A stretch of 58,877 nucleotides of DNA from a virus (IMGVR_UViG_3300024229_000994:1-58877); one strand, 5' to 3'; positions 16,856-25,767 are shown, numbered from the stretch's first letter. Notes: generated by a model from the letters alone, not told the origin. A program made the numbers and translations.

Positions 16856-17229
16856 CGTCCCATAAATTGATTTTTCTCTTGTATAGTCATATTATAGATA
16901 TGCTTATTAAAATATTCCCAAAATTCATCACTTGGAATAGTCTTAATTAAATCGCAGCTATCCATGCTAACCATTCTCCAATCCTGCATAAAAATATCCC
17001 ATACTAATAATAGATTTTTACTTTCCGGGTTATATTTTGGTGCGCCTGTAGGTGGCTTGAAGTTAAGAGTTGTACGCCCATTAACACTATTTAAAAGGCT
17101 ATTATCTAGAGAACAGAGCATCGTCCTATAAAGCTGACCTGTTAACTCAGGTCTTCTTTTTGTGAATCTAATCTCGCAGACATTACTCTGTAATATCTGC
17201 TTTAAGCTCTGTAAACCTATTTGCGGCAT
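16852..17229 (-). CDS. DUF2693-like (SH3-type fold) protein
   Basis: The 125-residue protein has an EIRFTKRRPELTG strand pair near the start (about 19-31) and a LLVWDIFMQDWRMVSMDS block (about 74-91). These are the conserved segments of the small phage family DUF2693, which appears in many T4-like marine phages and has no known function. It starts one base after the GroES-like stop and overlaps the next gene by 4 bases. Confidence 0.55.
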   Translation of the reverse strand: MPQIGLQSLKQILQSNVCEIRFTKRRPELTGQLYRTMLCSLDNSLLNSVNGRTTLNFKPPTGAPKYNPESKNLLLVWDIFMQDWRMVSMDSCDLIKTIPSDEFWEYFNKHIYNMTIQEKNQFMGR

Positions 17230-17642
17230 TATTTACTAGGTTGTTCTTTACAAATTCCAAATAAACGCTGCTCGTTTAAGAACATACCCTTTTTAATTCT
17301 ACCGTAACCTTCAACATCCATATTTGCAATCGAAGCTCCTTTATCGTTAGGAAACATAACAATATCTCCTTGCTTTGCATATTTAACTTCCGGGCCCGCT
17401 AAAATAACTTTAGCTTTTCGCCAAGCCTTATTAAGAGCGTTAGTTGGTATATAAATACCTCCTCTTTTAACTGCATCGCCAGATTCATCAGACGCCTCGT
17501 CAATAAACTCTACTAGTAGGATATCATCAAAAAGAAATGAGAGAATATACTCATCTCCCATTCCAAAATCACCTTGACTGTGACCTTCAAGGTCAATTAA
17601 ACTTCTTTTTGTTGCTAAATTATCAATACTTGCTTGTGCCAT
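17229..17642 (-). CDS. 31: GroES-like co-chaperonin (gp31-like)
   Basis: The 137-residue protein shows the GroES layout: a first strand block FDDILLVEFIDE (about 38-49), a mobile-loop-like insert ending GGIYIPT, then KVILAGPEV, GDIVMFPNDKG and a terminal strand with RLFGI. In T4, gp31 replaces host GroES so that GroEL can fold the major capsid protein. An N-terminal extension of about 30 residues is longer than in GroES. A TTTAAATA late-like box lies 9 bases upstream of the ATG. Confidence 0.72.
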   Translation of the reverse strand: MAQASIDNLATKRSLIDLEGHSQGDFGMGDEYILSFLFDDILLVEFIDEASDESGDAVKRGGIYIPTNALNKAWRKAKVILAGPEVKYAKQGDIVMFPNDKGASIANMDVEGYGRIKKGMFLNEQRLFGICKEQPSK

Positions 17643-17661
17643 ATATAAAGTTATTTAAACC

Positions 17662-18324
17662 TTATAAATCACAAATCAACGGGAAAATTTTAGCAATTTC
17701 TTTTGCGCATTCTTGTGCGATTAATCTATGTTCTAATTGAGTTTCAACACCGGATCTAAGTTCGATATAATGTACCCAACTACGAAGAGTACCGTTCATA
17801 TACATTCTACTTACTGTGTTTCCTTCAGGTAGAACGGCTCGGGCCTGCTCTTTCGCAATACCTTTACCGATAGCCCACTCATATGCGTCTTTAGCTGCAT
17901 TGATTACTTTTTGCTGTTCAGCAAACCATTCAATTGTTAGGTCAGGGTTATCAGATTTAATACTATTCTGTCTATTCTTTAGATCTTGTAATCTAGATTC
18001 TCTTAAAATAAATGGATTATCCTTTAAAGGGTCTGCATACCGTTGACTGAATTCTTGAAAGGAGAACGAGCGGTGTCTTAGAATCTGCCGTGCGATATCC
18101 CTTGTTGTATTAATCTCTACACAGGCGGATACCATTTCTAATGGGCTCCAATGTTTATGTTTAATCAGATAATTAATAAGCTTTTCGGCTGTATCTTTAT
18201 TAAACTGATTTGATGGGTTTGAAACGCGCGCGCAGAAAGCAATAAGATCTTGACAGTCATTTAAACCTTTACCATGGAATTCAATTGCAGGTGTTGAATG
18301 TGAAACTAATTTTACGTTATTCAT
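17662..18324 (-). CDS. thyX: FAD-dependent thymidylate synthase
   Basis: The 220-residue protein carries the ThyX signature RHRxxSxQxxSxRY at residues 83-96 (canonical motif has N or Q at the middle position). It makes dTMP from dUMP with methylenetetrahydrofolate and NADPH through FAD, so it needs no separate dihydrofolate reductase. T4 uses the unrelated gptd instead, while many marine T4-like phages carry ThyX. It lies 20 bases upstream of the GroES-like gene and 6 bases after the possible clamp-loader gene. Confidence 0.95.
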   Translation of the reverse strand: MNNVKLVSHSTPAIEFHGKGLNDCQDLIAFCARVSNPSNQFNKDTAEKLINYLIKHKHWSPLEMVSACVEINTTRDIARQILRHRSFSFQEFSQRYADPLKDNPFILRESRLQDLKNRQNSIKSDNPDLTIEWFAEQQKVINAAKDAYEWAIGKGIAKEQARAVLPEGNTVSRMYMNGTLRSWVHYIELRSGVETQLEHRLIAQECAKEIAKIFPLICDL

Positions 18325-18330
18325 AATATT

Positions 18331-18696
18331 TTACTGATTAAGCAATAAGTCTGACATTTCTCTGTTATGCTTGTATTCTCGTTCACTATAAAACTCCGGG
18401 ATGATTTGCTTCTCTTCTTTACTCTTCTTCTCCTTTTTAGTCTTCTTAAGGTAGTTTAGCTTTTTAAACCTCAATCTCGGAAATACTGAATAGATATAAT
18501 CGTACTGCGATAGCTTATCATCGAACAAACTCCAATACTTGTTAGTTGTTTCGTTCACGTATTCATTCATCTCTTTTGAATACATACTCGTCCATCTATT
18601 AATCATAAATAAATTGAATTGCGACTCATCATCACAATTCATATCTATTTTCTTTTTACTAAATAAGAGACTATTTAGATATTGAAATATTGTCAT
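18331..18696 (-). CDS. Possible clamp-loader small subunit (gp62-like)
   Basis: The 121-residue protein has a FNLFMINRWTSM block (about 27-38), an Asn-rich helix (NETTNKYWSLF) and a KLSQYDYIYSVFPRLRFKK block. Together they resemble the F-M-x-N-R-x-L-S and KKRFSKW blocks of the gp62 clamp-loader subunit in marine T4-like phages. The rest is Lys/Glu-rich. If correct, it pairs with gp44 to load the sliding clamp; gp44 and gp45 are not in the window. The match is by eye and the protein is short, so this remains tentative. Confidence 0.45.
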   Translation of the reverse strand: MTIFQYLNSLLFSKKKIDMNCDDESQFNLFMINRWTSMYSKEMNEYVNETTNKYWSLFDDKLSQYDYIYSVFPRLRFKKLNYLKKTKKEKKSKEEKQIIPEFYSEREYKHNREMSDLLLNQ

Positions 18697-18872
18697 AAAT
18701 TAGTAAGCTCTTTCTCTATCATTTCTTTAGCTTTTAATAGCGCTGTATTTCTAGCTACAAAGGAATTAATAGATTTTTCTTCATTATGAGATTTAAATCT
18801 CTGATACTCCCATGCAGTATCGCTTAGCAGCATACGAAGTACTACTTTAATCTTATTTTCAATTTCTACCAT
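18693..18872 (-). CDS. Small hypothetical helical protein (59 aa)
   Basis: A 59-codon gene fills the space between its neighbours: its ATG overlaps the upstream stop codon by one base, and its TGA overlaps the next ATG as ATGA. The product is helical and Lys/Glu-rich (VLRMLLSDTAWEYQRF near the start). Its tight coupling on both sides is the main evidence that it is real. No function recognised. Confidence 0.6.
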   Translation of the reverse strand: MVEIENKIKVVLRMLLSDTAWEYQRFKSHNEEKSINSFVARNTALLKAKEMIEKELTNL

Positions 18873-19462
18873 TAAAGATTAATTTTAGTTGTTGCGATAA
18901 ACATATCGTCGACCATTGCGTAGAATAGATCGATAATATCTTTCATAAACTGCTCAGTTTGCTCATCTGTTAATTCGGTACTATATGCAAAGTTTGGAGC
19001 CTTACGACCAGCATTAACATTGATACCGGTATGTCCAATAGCGACGTTATCTTTAGAATACGTAATACTAACACTGCACTTACCTACCTTCTGTAAAGTA
19101 CCATCACTGCCTTCAAACTCAGCATGTACCATAAGATCATCACCATCTACTTCGATAGGTTTTTTAATATATTTTGATGAGAGAATATTAGCAATTTGAG
19201 TATTGAGTAGCCGCTGAAACGCGACAGCTCCGAGCTTATCCAGATTAGGAATTTCCCAGCAGAAGTTAATAGCATCGTCACTAGCAATATAATCACCTTG
19301 TAAAACATCTTCCTGATCAATCATACCATCAATACTAACATCCATCGGACATCTAAATGCAATAATATTACCAATTGGTAGAGTCTTATTGCGGAAGTAA
19401 TCATATGCGAAACGCTTATGAATTAATGGGCCATCATATACTTTGATATCTTTAATAATCAT
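18872..19462 (-). CDS. DUF366-like protein
   Basis: The 196-residue protein matches the DUF366 family, known mainly from archaea: VYDGPLIHKRFAY near the start (8-20), GNIIAFRCPMDV (31-42), MIDQEDVL (47-54), a FQRLLNTQIANIL helix and a C-terminal IGHTGINVNAG block. The biochemical function of the family is unknown to me. It has a TTGATT-16-TATAAT promoter 6 bases upstream, like the 7-deazaguanine genes, and heads a unit leading to ThyX and the GroES-like gene. A link to base modification is only a hypothesis. Confidence 0.6.
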   Translation of the reverse strand: MIIKDIKVYDGPLIHKRFAYDYFRNKTLPIGNIIAFRCPMDVSIDGMIDQEDVLQGDYIASDDAINFCWEIPNLDKLGAVAFQRLLNTQIANILSSKYIKKPIEVDGDDLMVHAEFEGSDGTLQKVGKCSVSITYSKDNVAIGHTGINVNAGRKAPNFAYSTELTDEQTEQFMKDIIDLFYAMVDDMFIATTKINL

Positions 19463-19468
19463 ACATTA

Positions 19469-19496
19469 ATTATATGATACGGTTTTAATGAATCAA
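19469..19496 (-). promoter_or_regulatory. Sigma70-like promoter of the DUF366-like gene
   Basis: TTGATT-16-TATAAT on the minus strand, 6 bases before the ATG at 19462, in a short non-coding gap. Confidence 0.65.
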
Positions 19497-19512
19497 CTAT
19501 TTATGGTTATAA

Positions 19513-20022
19513 TTACGTTAGAATAGCATAGCTACGTGCATGGTAAATTGGATCACGTACAATTTCCATCTGCTTATGGAATCTATCCCTAATACATTCA
19601 GCTATTTTTAAAGCTGATTTATAATGTATATCATCAACTATATAATTCGAATCTGGATCAAACAACTCTATATGATTGATAATATTACCTCTGTTATCAC
19701 CAACCGGACCATCTACTATAACCAGTTTGTATTCTTTTAAAACACCTTTACTAAAAGCTTCAATATCATACCAACCATCTTTGATAGGGCAGTAAACGTA
19801 ATTAACATCATCGACTATATCTATAAAATTTTTATCATGTTCAATTGATGTTATTTCCCAAAAAGTATTTAGTATCTTTGTACCATAACCTGCTCCAACT
19901 TCTAGTATTCGCGAATCTCTCGAAATGTTTTCGTATATCCATTTATATACAGTCCATGATAAGCTCGAGCCTGTCAGAGATGTTGTATCAATTCCTTTAT
20001 CTTTTAATTCAGCTCTTGTCAT
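19513..20022 (-). CDS. Class I SAM-dependent methyltransferase
   Basis: The 169-residue protein has motif I EVGAGYGT at residues 41-48, an acidic IEHD strand end after it (SAM ribose binding) and a VIVDGP block typical of small class I methyltransferases. Substrate is unknown. It is the last gene of a same-strand unit with a dehydrogenase-like protein and glycosyltransferases, overlapping the former by 14 bases, so sugar or glycan methylation is the likeliest role. Confidence 0.75.
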   Translation of the reverse strand: MTRAELKDKGIDTTSLTGSSLSWTVYKWIYENISRDSRILEVGAGYGTKILNTFWEITSIEHDKNFIDIVDDVNYVYCPIKDGWYDIEAFSKGVLKEYKLVIVDGPVGDNRGNIINHIELFDPDSNYIVDDIHYKSALKIAECIRDRFHKQMEIVRDPIYHARSYAILT

Positions 20023-20749
20023 TAATATTCTTATAGTTTAAAATTAAATCAAAGGCCTTACTTTGGAAAATTCCTCGTAGAAGTTCTGTATTTGGAATGA
20101 CACAGTGCCCGCCAATAAATTTATCTGGCGGTGTTAGTACTGGTCTAACTACATCCTCTTTGCCTAGCTCTTTATACCCATTGTTATACGTTTTATTCCA
20201 ATCAGTTATTATATCGTAATTTAAATTTAATTCCTCAAAATGCTTTTTCATTTCACCGTGAAAAGCTATGCATAACCCATAATATGTTGTACTATATAGT
20301 TTAGCTAGCTCTGTATTAGCTGGACCCTTTATGCTTTCGAATGGTATTTTTAATTCATTATAATGACATTCGCATAATTCCTTACCTTCATTATCTACAT
20401 AACCAATGTATTTTTTAAACGTTTTTAAACCATCATACAAATTTGGATGTACGCCTCGTACTGGTGAGTGTACAACACTGCAACTAACCCTCCCAGCAAT
20501 ACGTTCTGTTATACCGGGAGTGGTTGAAGTATGAATTATACAAAGTTTGGGATTATATTTCTTAATATAATTAACTACTACCGTATCGAAAAAATCTACT
20601 AGAGGTAGGCAAATATTCATTATATCGATATTTTTATCACCGGTAATGAAATTCTTATCTATTATTGTAAGTTTAAATTCACTATAATCGTTATAAACCT
20701 GCTCTAAGGATTTACCTATTTCCCCGTACCCTACTATCGCTATATTCAT
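20009..20749 (-). CDS. Truncated nucleotide-sugar dehydrogenase-like protein
   Basis: The 246-residue protein begins with a Rossmann dinucleotide site GYGEIG (7-12) and ends near GGHCVIPN (213-220), the conserved block of UDP-glucose/GDP-mannose dehydrogenases. Those enzymes are usually over 400 residues. Here the central domain is shortened and the UDP-binding C-terminal domain is missing, although the GGHC cysteine region is kept. It may oxidise a sugar nucleotide or act as a related 6-phosphogluconate-type dehydrogenase. It is translationally coupled to neighbours on both sides. Confidence 0.65.
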   Translation of the reverse strand: MNIAIVGYGEIGKSLEQVYNDYSEFKLTIIDKNFITGDKNIDIMNICLPLVDFFDTVVVNYIKKYNPKLCIIHTSTTPGITERIAGRVSCSVVHSPVRGVHPNLYDGLKTFKKYIGYVDNEGKELCECHYNELKIPFESIKGPANTELAKLYSTTYYGLCIAFHGEMKKHFEELNLNYDIITDWNKTYNNGYKELGKEDVVRPVLTPPDKFIGGHCVIPNTELLRGIFQSKAFDLILNYKNINDKS

Positions 20750-21567
20750 TTTATGTTTAAATATTCAAGTATAGGTTTCAACGTATGGCTATTATACGGT
20801 CTAACTGGCTGACTATCGTAATATCCTCCGGATTCAAGCAAGTTGTTATCAATATTCCAGTATAATCTATCAATTCGTCTAATAGCTCTCTCACCAGACC
20901 AGTCTTCTCTTTCAATACCTATACAACGAGGGTGATCATAACCATATTTTCCACCGTAATTTTCCCATCTACTTATTAATCCTCTTAGTAACGATTCATC
21001 AGAAAATTGATGGAAAGGCTGATTAACTTTTTCCATTGAATCGTGTTCGTGTATATCATACCAACTTTTAAATAATTCTTCATAAGTTAAGTTATTTGGA
21101 TTTACTATTTCTCTCCATACCGAGCCAGTTGCGGTGGTAAATGCCATAGGAAATTTACCGATGTCTGTTCCGCTGTAAGGTGCGTTTCGACTTATACAAA
21201 GTAATTTATCTTCCTCTGCGTACGAAAACCATTTGGTCCATGTTTCGGTTTTATTGAGAATATACATATCAATATCTGCTATTATACAATAGTCATCAGG
21301 ATATTGTGTTGCGAGAAATAAGCGGGTCGCTTTAGATTGTATATCGTCAGTTACGATATTTTTTAAAGGCTTGATTAGAATTATCTCGCCATATTTTTTC
21401 ATTTCCTGTATAACCGGGTCATCTTCATTTCTTTCTGTTATAACAGCACACGTTATTTTTTCAATGCCATACCATTTAGTCCAATTCTGCGCCATACTTG
21501 GCCAAAAGTGGATATAGAGATCTCTTTCATTTGTACATGTTATTATTCTAAAATTTTCTTTATTCAT
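20746..21567 (-). CDS. Glycosyltransferase, GT-A type
   Basis: The 273-residue protein has a GT-A-like N-terminal domain with a DIDMY acidic (DxD) motif for metal-nucleotide sugar binding at about residues 98-102, and a long C-terminal part with several Trp/Tyr-rich segments. It overlaps neighbours by 4 bases on each side. The sugar donor and acceptor are unknown. It is one of four transferases read as a single unit from 24627 to 20746. Confidence 0.6.
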   Translation of the reverse strand: MNKENFRIITCTNERDLYIHFWPSMAQNWTKWYGIEKITCAVITERNEDDPVIQEMKKYGEIILIKPLKNIVTDDIQSKATRLFLATQYPDDYCIIADIDMYILNKTETWTKWFSYAEEDKLLCISRNAPYSGTDIGKFPMAFTTATGSVWREIVNPNNLTYEELFKSWYDIHEHDSMEKVNQPFHQFSDESLLRGLISRWENYGGKYGYDHPRCIGIEREDWSGERAIRRIDRLYWNIDNNLLESGGYYDSQPVRPYNSHTLKPILEYLNIK

Positions 21568-22208
21568 ACAGAGCCTTGAGGTATATTGTTTATAAAATCT
21601 TGACCGACAAAAGTACCACCATTATATATAGGAGGGTGCACCGGAAACATCAATTCTTTATTGTTAGAGTCATGCACAGTACAGCTATCTTTAATTTTAG
21701 GAAACACCTCATCCATTAAAAATCTTTCATCACATCCGTAATAATTTAAATTACTAACTTTATTAATCAGAGGCATAATTTTAAACTTGTTAGCTTTACC
21801 GCCCCACATCCCCGCCTGGATAGGCCATTTATGATTTGGGTGATCGCGCATTATATGGTAATCTTTATCAGCTGAAATCCACTCTTGGACAGCTGCATAC
21901 TCGCGGAAGTTTAACCGCGAATCGATATCCCTGACTAGATATCGATCTACACTCTCATCATCATTAACAAAAAATCTCCAAAATGCGCCGTAGAACAGTC
22001 CTTTATTATTATTTTTTACAAGTCTAATATCAGCGCCATTTTTATGTAACTCTTTACAGTAATCAAGAGTTACAGTAGTATCTACATAAATTCTTACTGA
22101 CCACCCAGGGTATATTTCCGAGGCTAATTTTAAATTCTCTAATGCACCGGTAATATATTTTTCTTCACTACCCCAGAGACTAAATGATATTACATTTGTT
22201 TTTTTCAT
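21564..22208 (-). CDS. Glycosyltransferase-like protein (DxD-containing)
   Basis: The 214-residue protein starts with a strand ISFSLWGSE typical of small sugar transferases, and has a VRDIDSRLN segment (about 93-101) with an acidic D-x-D motif. A conserved HPPIYNGG block lies near the C-terminus. The fold resembles GT-A enzymes of GT32/GT8-like type. Specificity unknown. Start codon overlaps are not seen upstream (8-base gap to the GT10 fusion gene). Confidence 0.6.
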   Translation of the reverse strand: MKKTNVISFSLWGSEEKYITGALENLKLASEIYPGWSVRIYVDTTVTLDYCKELHKNGADIRLVKNNNKGLFYGAFWRFFVNDDESVDRYLVRDIDSRLNFREYAAVQEWISADKDYHIMRDHPNHKWPIQAGMWGGKANKFKIMPLINKVSNLNYYGCDERFLMDEVFPKIKDSCTVHDSNNKELMFPVHPPIYNGGTFVGQDFINNIPQGSV

Positions 22209-22216
22209 TGCTAGTT

Positions 22217-23812
22217 TTAGAATAATGACGAATAGTTATCAAAAATATAATTTTCTGGTATAATAAAATATTTATAACTGTCGAAATTTTTATCAATACT
22301 CTTACTCATTTTTTGATAGTCTTGCTCGGTTAAGTTATCAAGTATTTCTCTAAGTTCTTCAACAGTATTAAACAAAATAATACCATCCTTATCGAAGAAA
22401 TCAGTTATTTTTGATGTACCGTAATATATAGGCACGGTTTTAGTTGCAAAACAATCTATAATTTTTTCCGTGAAGTATGTGTCTTGGATTGAATTTTCTA
22501 TAACGATTGAAAACCTATATTCATCTAGCGCAGATTTTTTATTTGCAAATCGCTTATAGCCACTCCCAAGAACGTCTATTGATGAGTCGTCGATCATACC
22601 CAACTCTTTAATTACTTGATGTCTTAATTGATGACCTGGAGTTTGATTTTTACCGGACGCTATTATAGACATATGTTTTGTCTTTTCAACCTCAGCGCCT
22701 GTTATATACGGGTGTACCCAGCAGCAACCGAACGGATAAAATAAAAACTTTGAACTTATATTAATTAATGCTTCGTCATATGTAAGTATGAAATCAAATT
22801 TTTCGTAATTATTTTCAATATAATTATAGATGTGTGGTATTATAGCTCTAGGCTCCAGTAACCACGCCACTTTTTGTTGATCCGTATTTAAATTATCAAT
22901 AGTAGGAATTGAAGTGTCAGTTAAAAAAATACTCTTACTACCAGAGGTAAGTGTTGGATCCCATTCTATGTTATTTGGACGCTGAAATCGACAACAACTG
23001 CGATCGTAGCTAACAAAATTTTTGTCTATAATATCAATTTTTACCCTTGAATCTTTTTCTGATGATATTTGCCACGACTTAATATAATTGCTCAGCTCTG
23101 CAGATCTCATTTTTTGGATCTTTGTAAATTCTACAAGATTATGATTTTCATTTTTCTGATGAGTACGATCCTCGTGTTGGTTTGATGTACTACTCTCATC
23201 CATATGAGGCAGGTGAAAAAGATACGGCTTATCTGTGTTTATATATACAACCTTCTTACCGAGTTTATGGCTCCGGAGAATAATTTCATTATCTTCATAT
23301 CCCCACCCGGTAAAGTGAGGGTTAAAACCGTTTATATCTTTAAAGCATGCTTTATCCATTAATAAGCACCCACCGACGGCTCTAAGATTTGATACTTCAA
23401 ACATATCATTTTTTTCTAAAAGCTGTAGTTTATACCCCTGCGGGATGATATCATTTAAATCTCTATATGTAAATGTTTCATGCAAGCTAGCTTTTGCGGG
23501 GTAGCTTAGATATAGGGCCGTACCGTTATATCCTATAGCTACTGTGGTTATATCATCCTTTATGGCTTCTATACTCTTACAGAGAGATTCACGCGAAACA
23601 AAAACATCACTATCCAAAAAACATAAGCTATCATAAGTAGCACGTCCAACTCCTTCATTATATAATCTACATTTATTAAATGTTTCATCGGATGATTCCT
23701 GTACAATAATTTCGCAATTAGGTATCATCTGGCGGTAATATCTCTTACAGTATTCTAGATTTTTTTCACGTTCCACCGTATCTGACTTATATGCTATAAT
23801 AAAAGAAATCAT
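22217..23812 (-). CDS. Bifunctional glycosyltransferase: GT-A domain fused to GT10 fucosyltransferase-like domain
   Basis: The 531-residue protein has two enzyme domains. Residues 1-240 form a GT-A domain with FLDSDV (65-70) as metal site and GWGYEDNE (169-176), the motif of GT2/GT7 galactosyl- and N-acetylgalactosaminyltransferases. Residues about 255-531 carry the alpha-1,3-fucosyltransferase (GT10) signature: YRFSIVIENS at 432-441, TEK at 448-450 and TVPIYYG at 459-465. A single chain could therefore add a hexose and then a fucose-like sugar. It overlaps the upstream GT2 gene by 4 bases. Target could be a virion protein, host surface glycan or modified DNA. Confidence 0.8.
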   Translation of the reverse strand: MISFIIAYKSDTVEREKNLEYCKRYYRQMIPNCEIIVQESSDETFNKCRLYNEGVGRATYDSLCFLDSDVFVSRESLCKSIEAIKDDITTVAIGYNGTALYLSYPAKASLHETFTYRDLNDIIPQGYKLQLLEKNDMFEVSNLRAVGGCLLMDKACFKDINGFNPHFTGWGYEDNEIILRSHKLGKKVVYINTDKPYLFHLPHMDESSTSNQHEDRTHQKNENHNLVEFTKIQKMRSAELSNYIKSWQISSEKDSRVKIDIIDKNFVSYDRSCCRFQRPNNIEWDPTLTSGSKSIFLTDTSIPTIDNLNTDQQKVAWLLEPRAIIPHIYNYIENNYEKFDFILTYDEALINISSKFLFYPFGCCWVHPYITGAEVEKTKHMSIIASGKNQTPGHQLRHQVIKELGMIDDSSIDVLGSGYKRFANKKSALDEYRFSIVIENSIQDTYFTEKIIDCFATKTVPIYYGTSKITDFFDKDGIILFNTVEELREILDNLTEQDYQKMSKSIDKNFDSYKYFIIPENYIFDNYSSLF

Positions 23813-24627
23813 ACAGCTTTTAGTTTTTTTAAAAAGGCTATTACCTCTTGATCTGTTACTATAGGCGGGTTATTAGGGGCATGGCCATGCTTCTTAATAT
23901 ATATTTCACCGCCTATCTTAACATTTTTATGAAACGTTTCATTGTTTTTACTAATAGCTGATTTTTCAATCGCATCTTTATGTTCAGATAAAAAATGATG
24001 ACTATTAAATATATCTGCAAAATACCAAAATGGTGGATGGAAACCTTTCTTAATTATTCTATACGTATGATCGACATGCTCCCAAGCATTATAAAAATCT
24101 TCATCTATATAACCAACCTCTTCTATTACACTCCTTGTAAAAAAAGAGAACATACCCGCGACGTGTTGATATAGAGATATTTTTATATCACCGTAATCTA
24201 TAATTTTTCTCGGGGTAGGCTCTGATTCTTGATTAAGCTCGTGTCTGTTATGTATATCAAAATTTTGGCTTTGTCTCCTATTAAACGGAGTACCGGGACC
24301 ATAATTGAAATGTTGAATACCTGTTATATTGGAAGCCTTTATATATTCGGTAAAAACATTATTATCTTTAATAATGATATCATCTTCAATAACAAATATA
24401 TATTCACATCCTCTTTCATATAGATATTTTAGGATTTTATTCTTAGATTTACCAACTCCAATATTTTCACTGTTATTGATAATATGAAACTGTTCGTGTT
24501 GAACATCTAGCATACCGTCGTTAACTATTACCGCTTCATCCACTCTCGATAGATCTACACTAGCAATACAGTCAAGCAAAAAATCATTTCTATTACATGT
24601 AACTATACCTATCCCTATCTTTGACAT
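23809..24627 (-). CDS. Family 2 glycosyltransferase
   Basis: The 272-residue protein starts IGIVTCNRN (residues 5-13), the usual GT2 opening, followed by VIEDDII as the acidic metal-binding motif (about 79-85) and an EHVDHTYR block at about 181-188 where GT2 enzymes hold the catalytic base (ED/H). It is the first gene of the sugar unit and is divergent from the gene at 24656 with only 28 bases between them. Confidence 0.8.
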   Translation of the reverse strand: MSKIGIGIVTCNRNDFLLDCIASVDLSRVDEAVIVNDGMLDVQHEQFHIINNSENIGVGKSKNKILKYLYERGCEYIFVIEDDIIIKDNNVFTEYIKASNITGIQHFNYGPGTPFNRRQSQNFDIHNRHELNQESEPTPRKIIDYGDIKISLYQHVAGMFSFFTRSVIEEVGYIDEDFYNAWEHVDHTYRIIKKGFHPPFWYFADIFNSHHFLSEHKDAIEKSAISKNNETFHKNVKIGGEIYIKKHGHAPNNPPIVTDQEVIAFLKKLKAV

Positions 24628-24641
24628 TATATATAATTTAT

Positions 24642-24649
24642 ATTAAATA
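24642..24649 (+). promoter_or_regulatory. Late-type promoter ATTAAATA
   Basis: Six bases upstream of the ATG at 24656. Confidence 0.45.
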
Positions 24650-24655
24650 ATTAAT

Positions 24656-24955
24656 ATGGCCAGCACAGAAGTAAGTATCAAACAACTCCCTACAGTCTCG
24701 AGCATTGAATCTGGTAATTTTGTTATTGTTCAGACTGAGAACTCTACAAATAAGTTAGACTTTAAAGATTTTGTTATAGGTTTCGAGAATATAACTTTTG
24801 CAAATACTATTGAAGCTAATACGACTGGTATTGAAGCTCTTTCAAGTACATTATACGGTAGTACACCTGATACTAATGCAGGACAATCTACCCACTCGAT
24901 ACCTATAACAATAGGCGGTGTAAATTACGCAATAATGCTGTCAGCTACTAGCTAG
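24656..24955 (+). CDS. Hypothetical, possibly structural protein
   Basis: The 99-residue protein is Ser/Thr/Asn-rich with a VSIKQLPTVSSIESGNFVIV opening seen in many phage tail or virion proteins. No enzyme motif. Its late-type promoter supports a virion role. It converges with the kinase-like gene and overlaps it by 8 bases. Confidence 0.55.
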   Translation: MASTEVSIKQLPTVSSIESGNFVIVQTENSTNKLDFKDFVIGFENITFANTIEANTTGIEALSSTLYGSTPDTNAGQSTHSIPITIGGVNYAIMLSATS

Positions 24956-25745
24956 TAACCTCACCATCAGAACCTAATACCCTCTTAATCTGCTCGCGCT
25001 CGTAAGCTAGCGCTTGCTGGAGATCTTTTGCTTCAATTTGGGAATCGATTAGATTTTGCATTGATTGAGCGTCGGAATCTAAGAACTGACCATCAGAAGG
25101 GTTAATTAATTCATTTAAACTTTCTTCAGTACCACCGATTAGATCACCATCGACATCTAAATATTGCTTAATCATAGCAATTCGAGTTTGGCGATCTCCA
25201 AAAACTTCGATCCAACCAGGAGCATCGTCTTTAGGGAAGAAAGGATTTTTTCCATTATTTTCATGATGCTGCGCACCAATCATCTTAAAGATATTATCAA
25301 TCTCTTTAATATACTCAGGATCAGTTTCACGTACACCGTCGTTCTCGATTTCAACAGGAGCCGCTTTTGTAATAGGTATAAAGAATATAATATCTAAATG
25401 CTTCATACTCTCGCAAACCAATGGTATACATTTATCAATAAATTCCTTATCAATATCACCTACACCCTTTTCAAAACACCAGAGAGAATAGACTAGATTA
25501 TCAATCGGACATCTATCCATAATCACATAATCATCAGACTTAAATGTCTGCATTTCATCGATCATGTGATTTAAAATCTTCCACTGCGTATCTTTTGTCG
25601 CGTTTTTACTATGCGGTAACTTCTCAGATACTAACTTAGCTCTATATGTCGAGCTCTCTGTTCTATGATTCGGCCACTCTTGTACGACGTCGTTAATTAA
25701 TGTAGACTTACCTTGATTACCTGTACCGCTAATTGCAATTCTCAT
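24948..25745 (-). CDS. P-loop nucleoside/nucleotide kinase-like ATPase
   Basis: The 265-residue protein has Walker A GTGNQGKST at residues 7-15 and an MDRCPIDNLVY block (about 80-90), the DR-x-P lid/base-binding motif of deoxynucleoside kinases and the NadR/AAA_28 group. It may phosphorylate a nucleoside or a nicotinamide precursor. The last 70 residues are acidic and helical and lie beyond the kinase fold. It is divergent from the nuclease gene at 25803. Confidence 0.65.
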   Translation of the reverse strand: MRIAISGTGNQGKSTLINDVVQEWPNHRTESSTYRAKLVSEKLPHSKNATKDTQWKILNHMIDEMQTFKSDDYVIMDRCPIDNLVYSLWCFEKGVGDIDKEFIDKCIPLVCESMKHLDIIFFIPITKAAPVEIENDGVRETDPEYIKEIDNIFKMIGAQHHENNGKNPFFPKDDAPGWIEVFGDRQTRIAMIKQYLDVDGDLIGGTEESLNELINPSDGQFLDSDAQSMQNLIDSQIEAKDLQQALAYEREQIKRVLGSDGEVTS

Positions 25746-25767
25746 AATACTATTTTATACTATAAAC

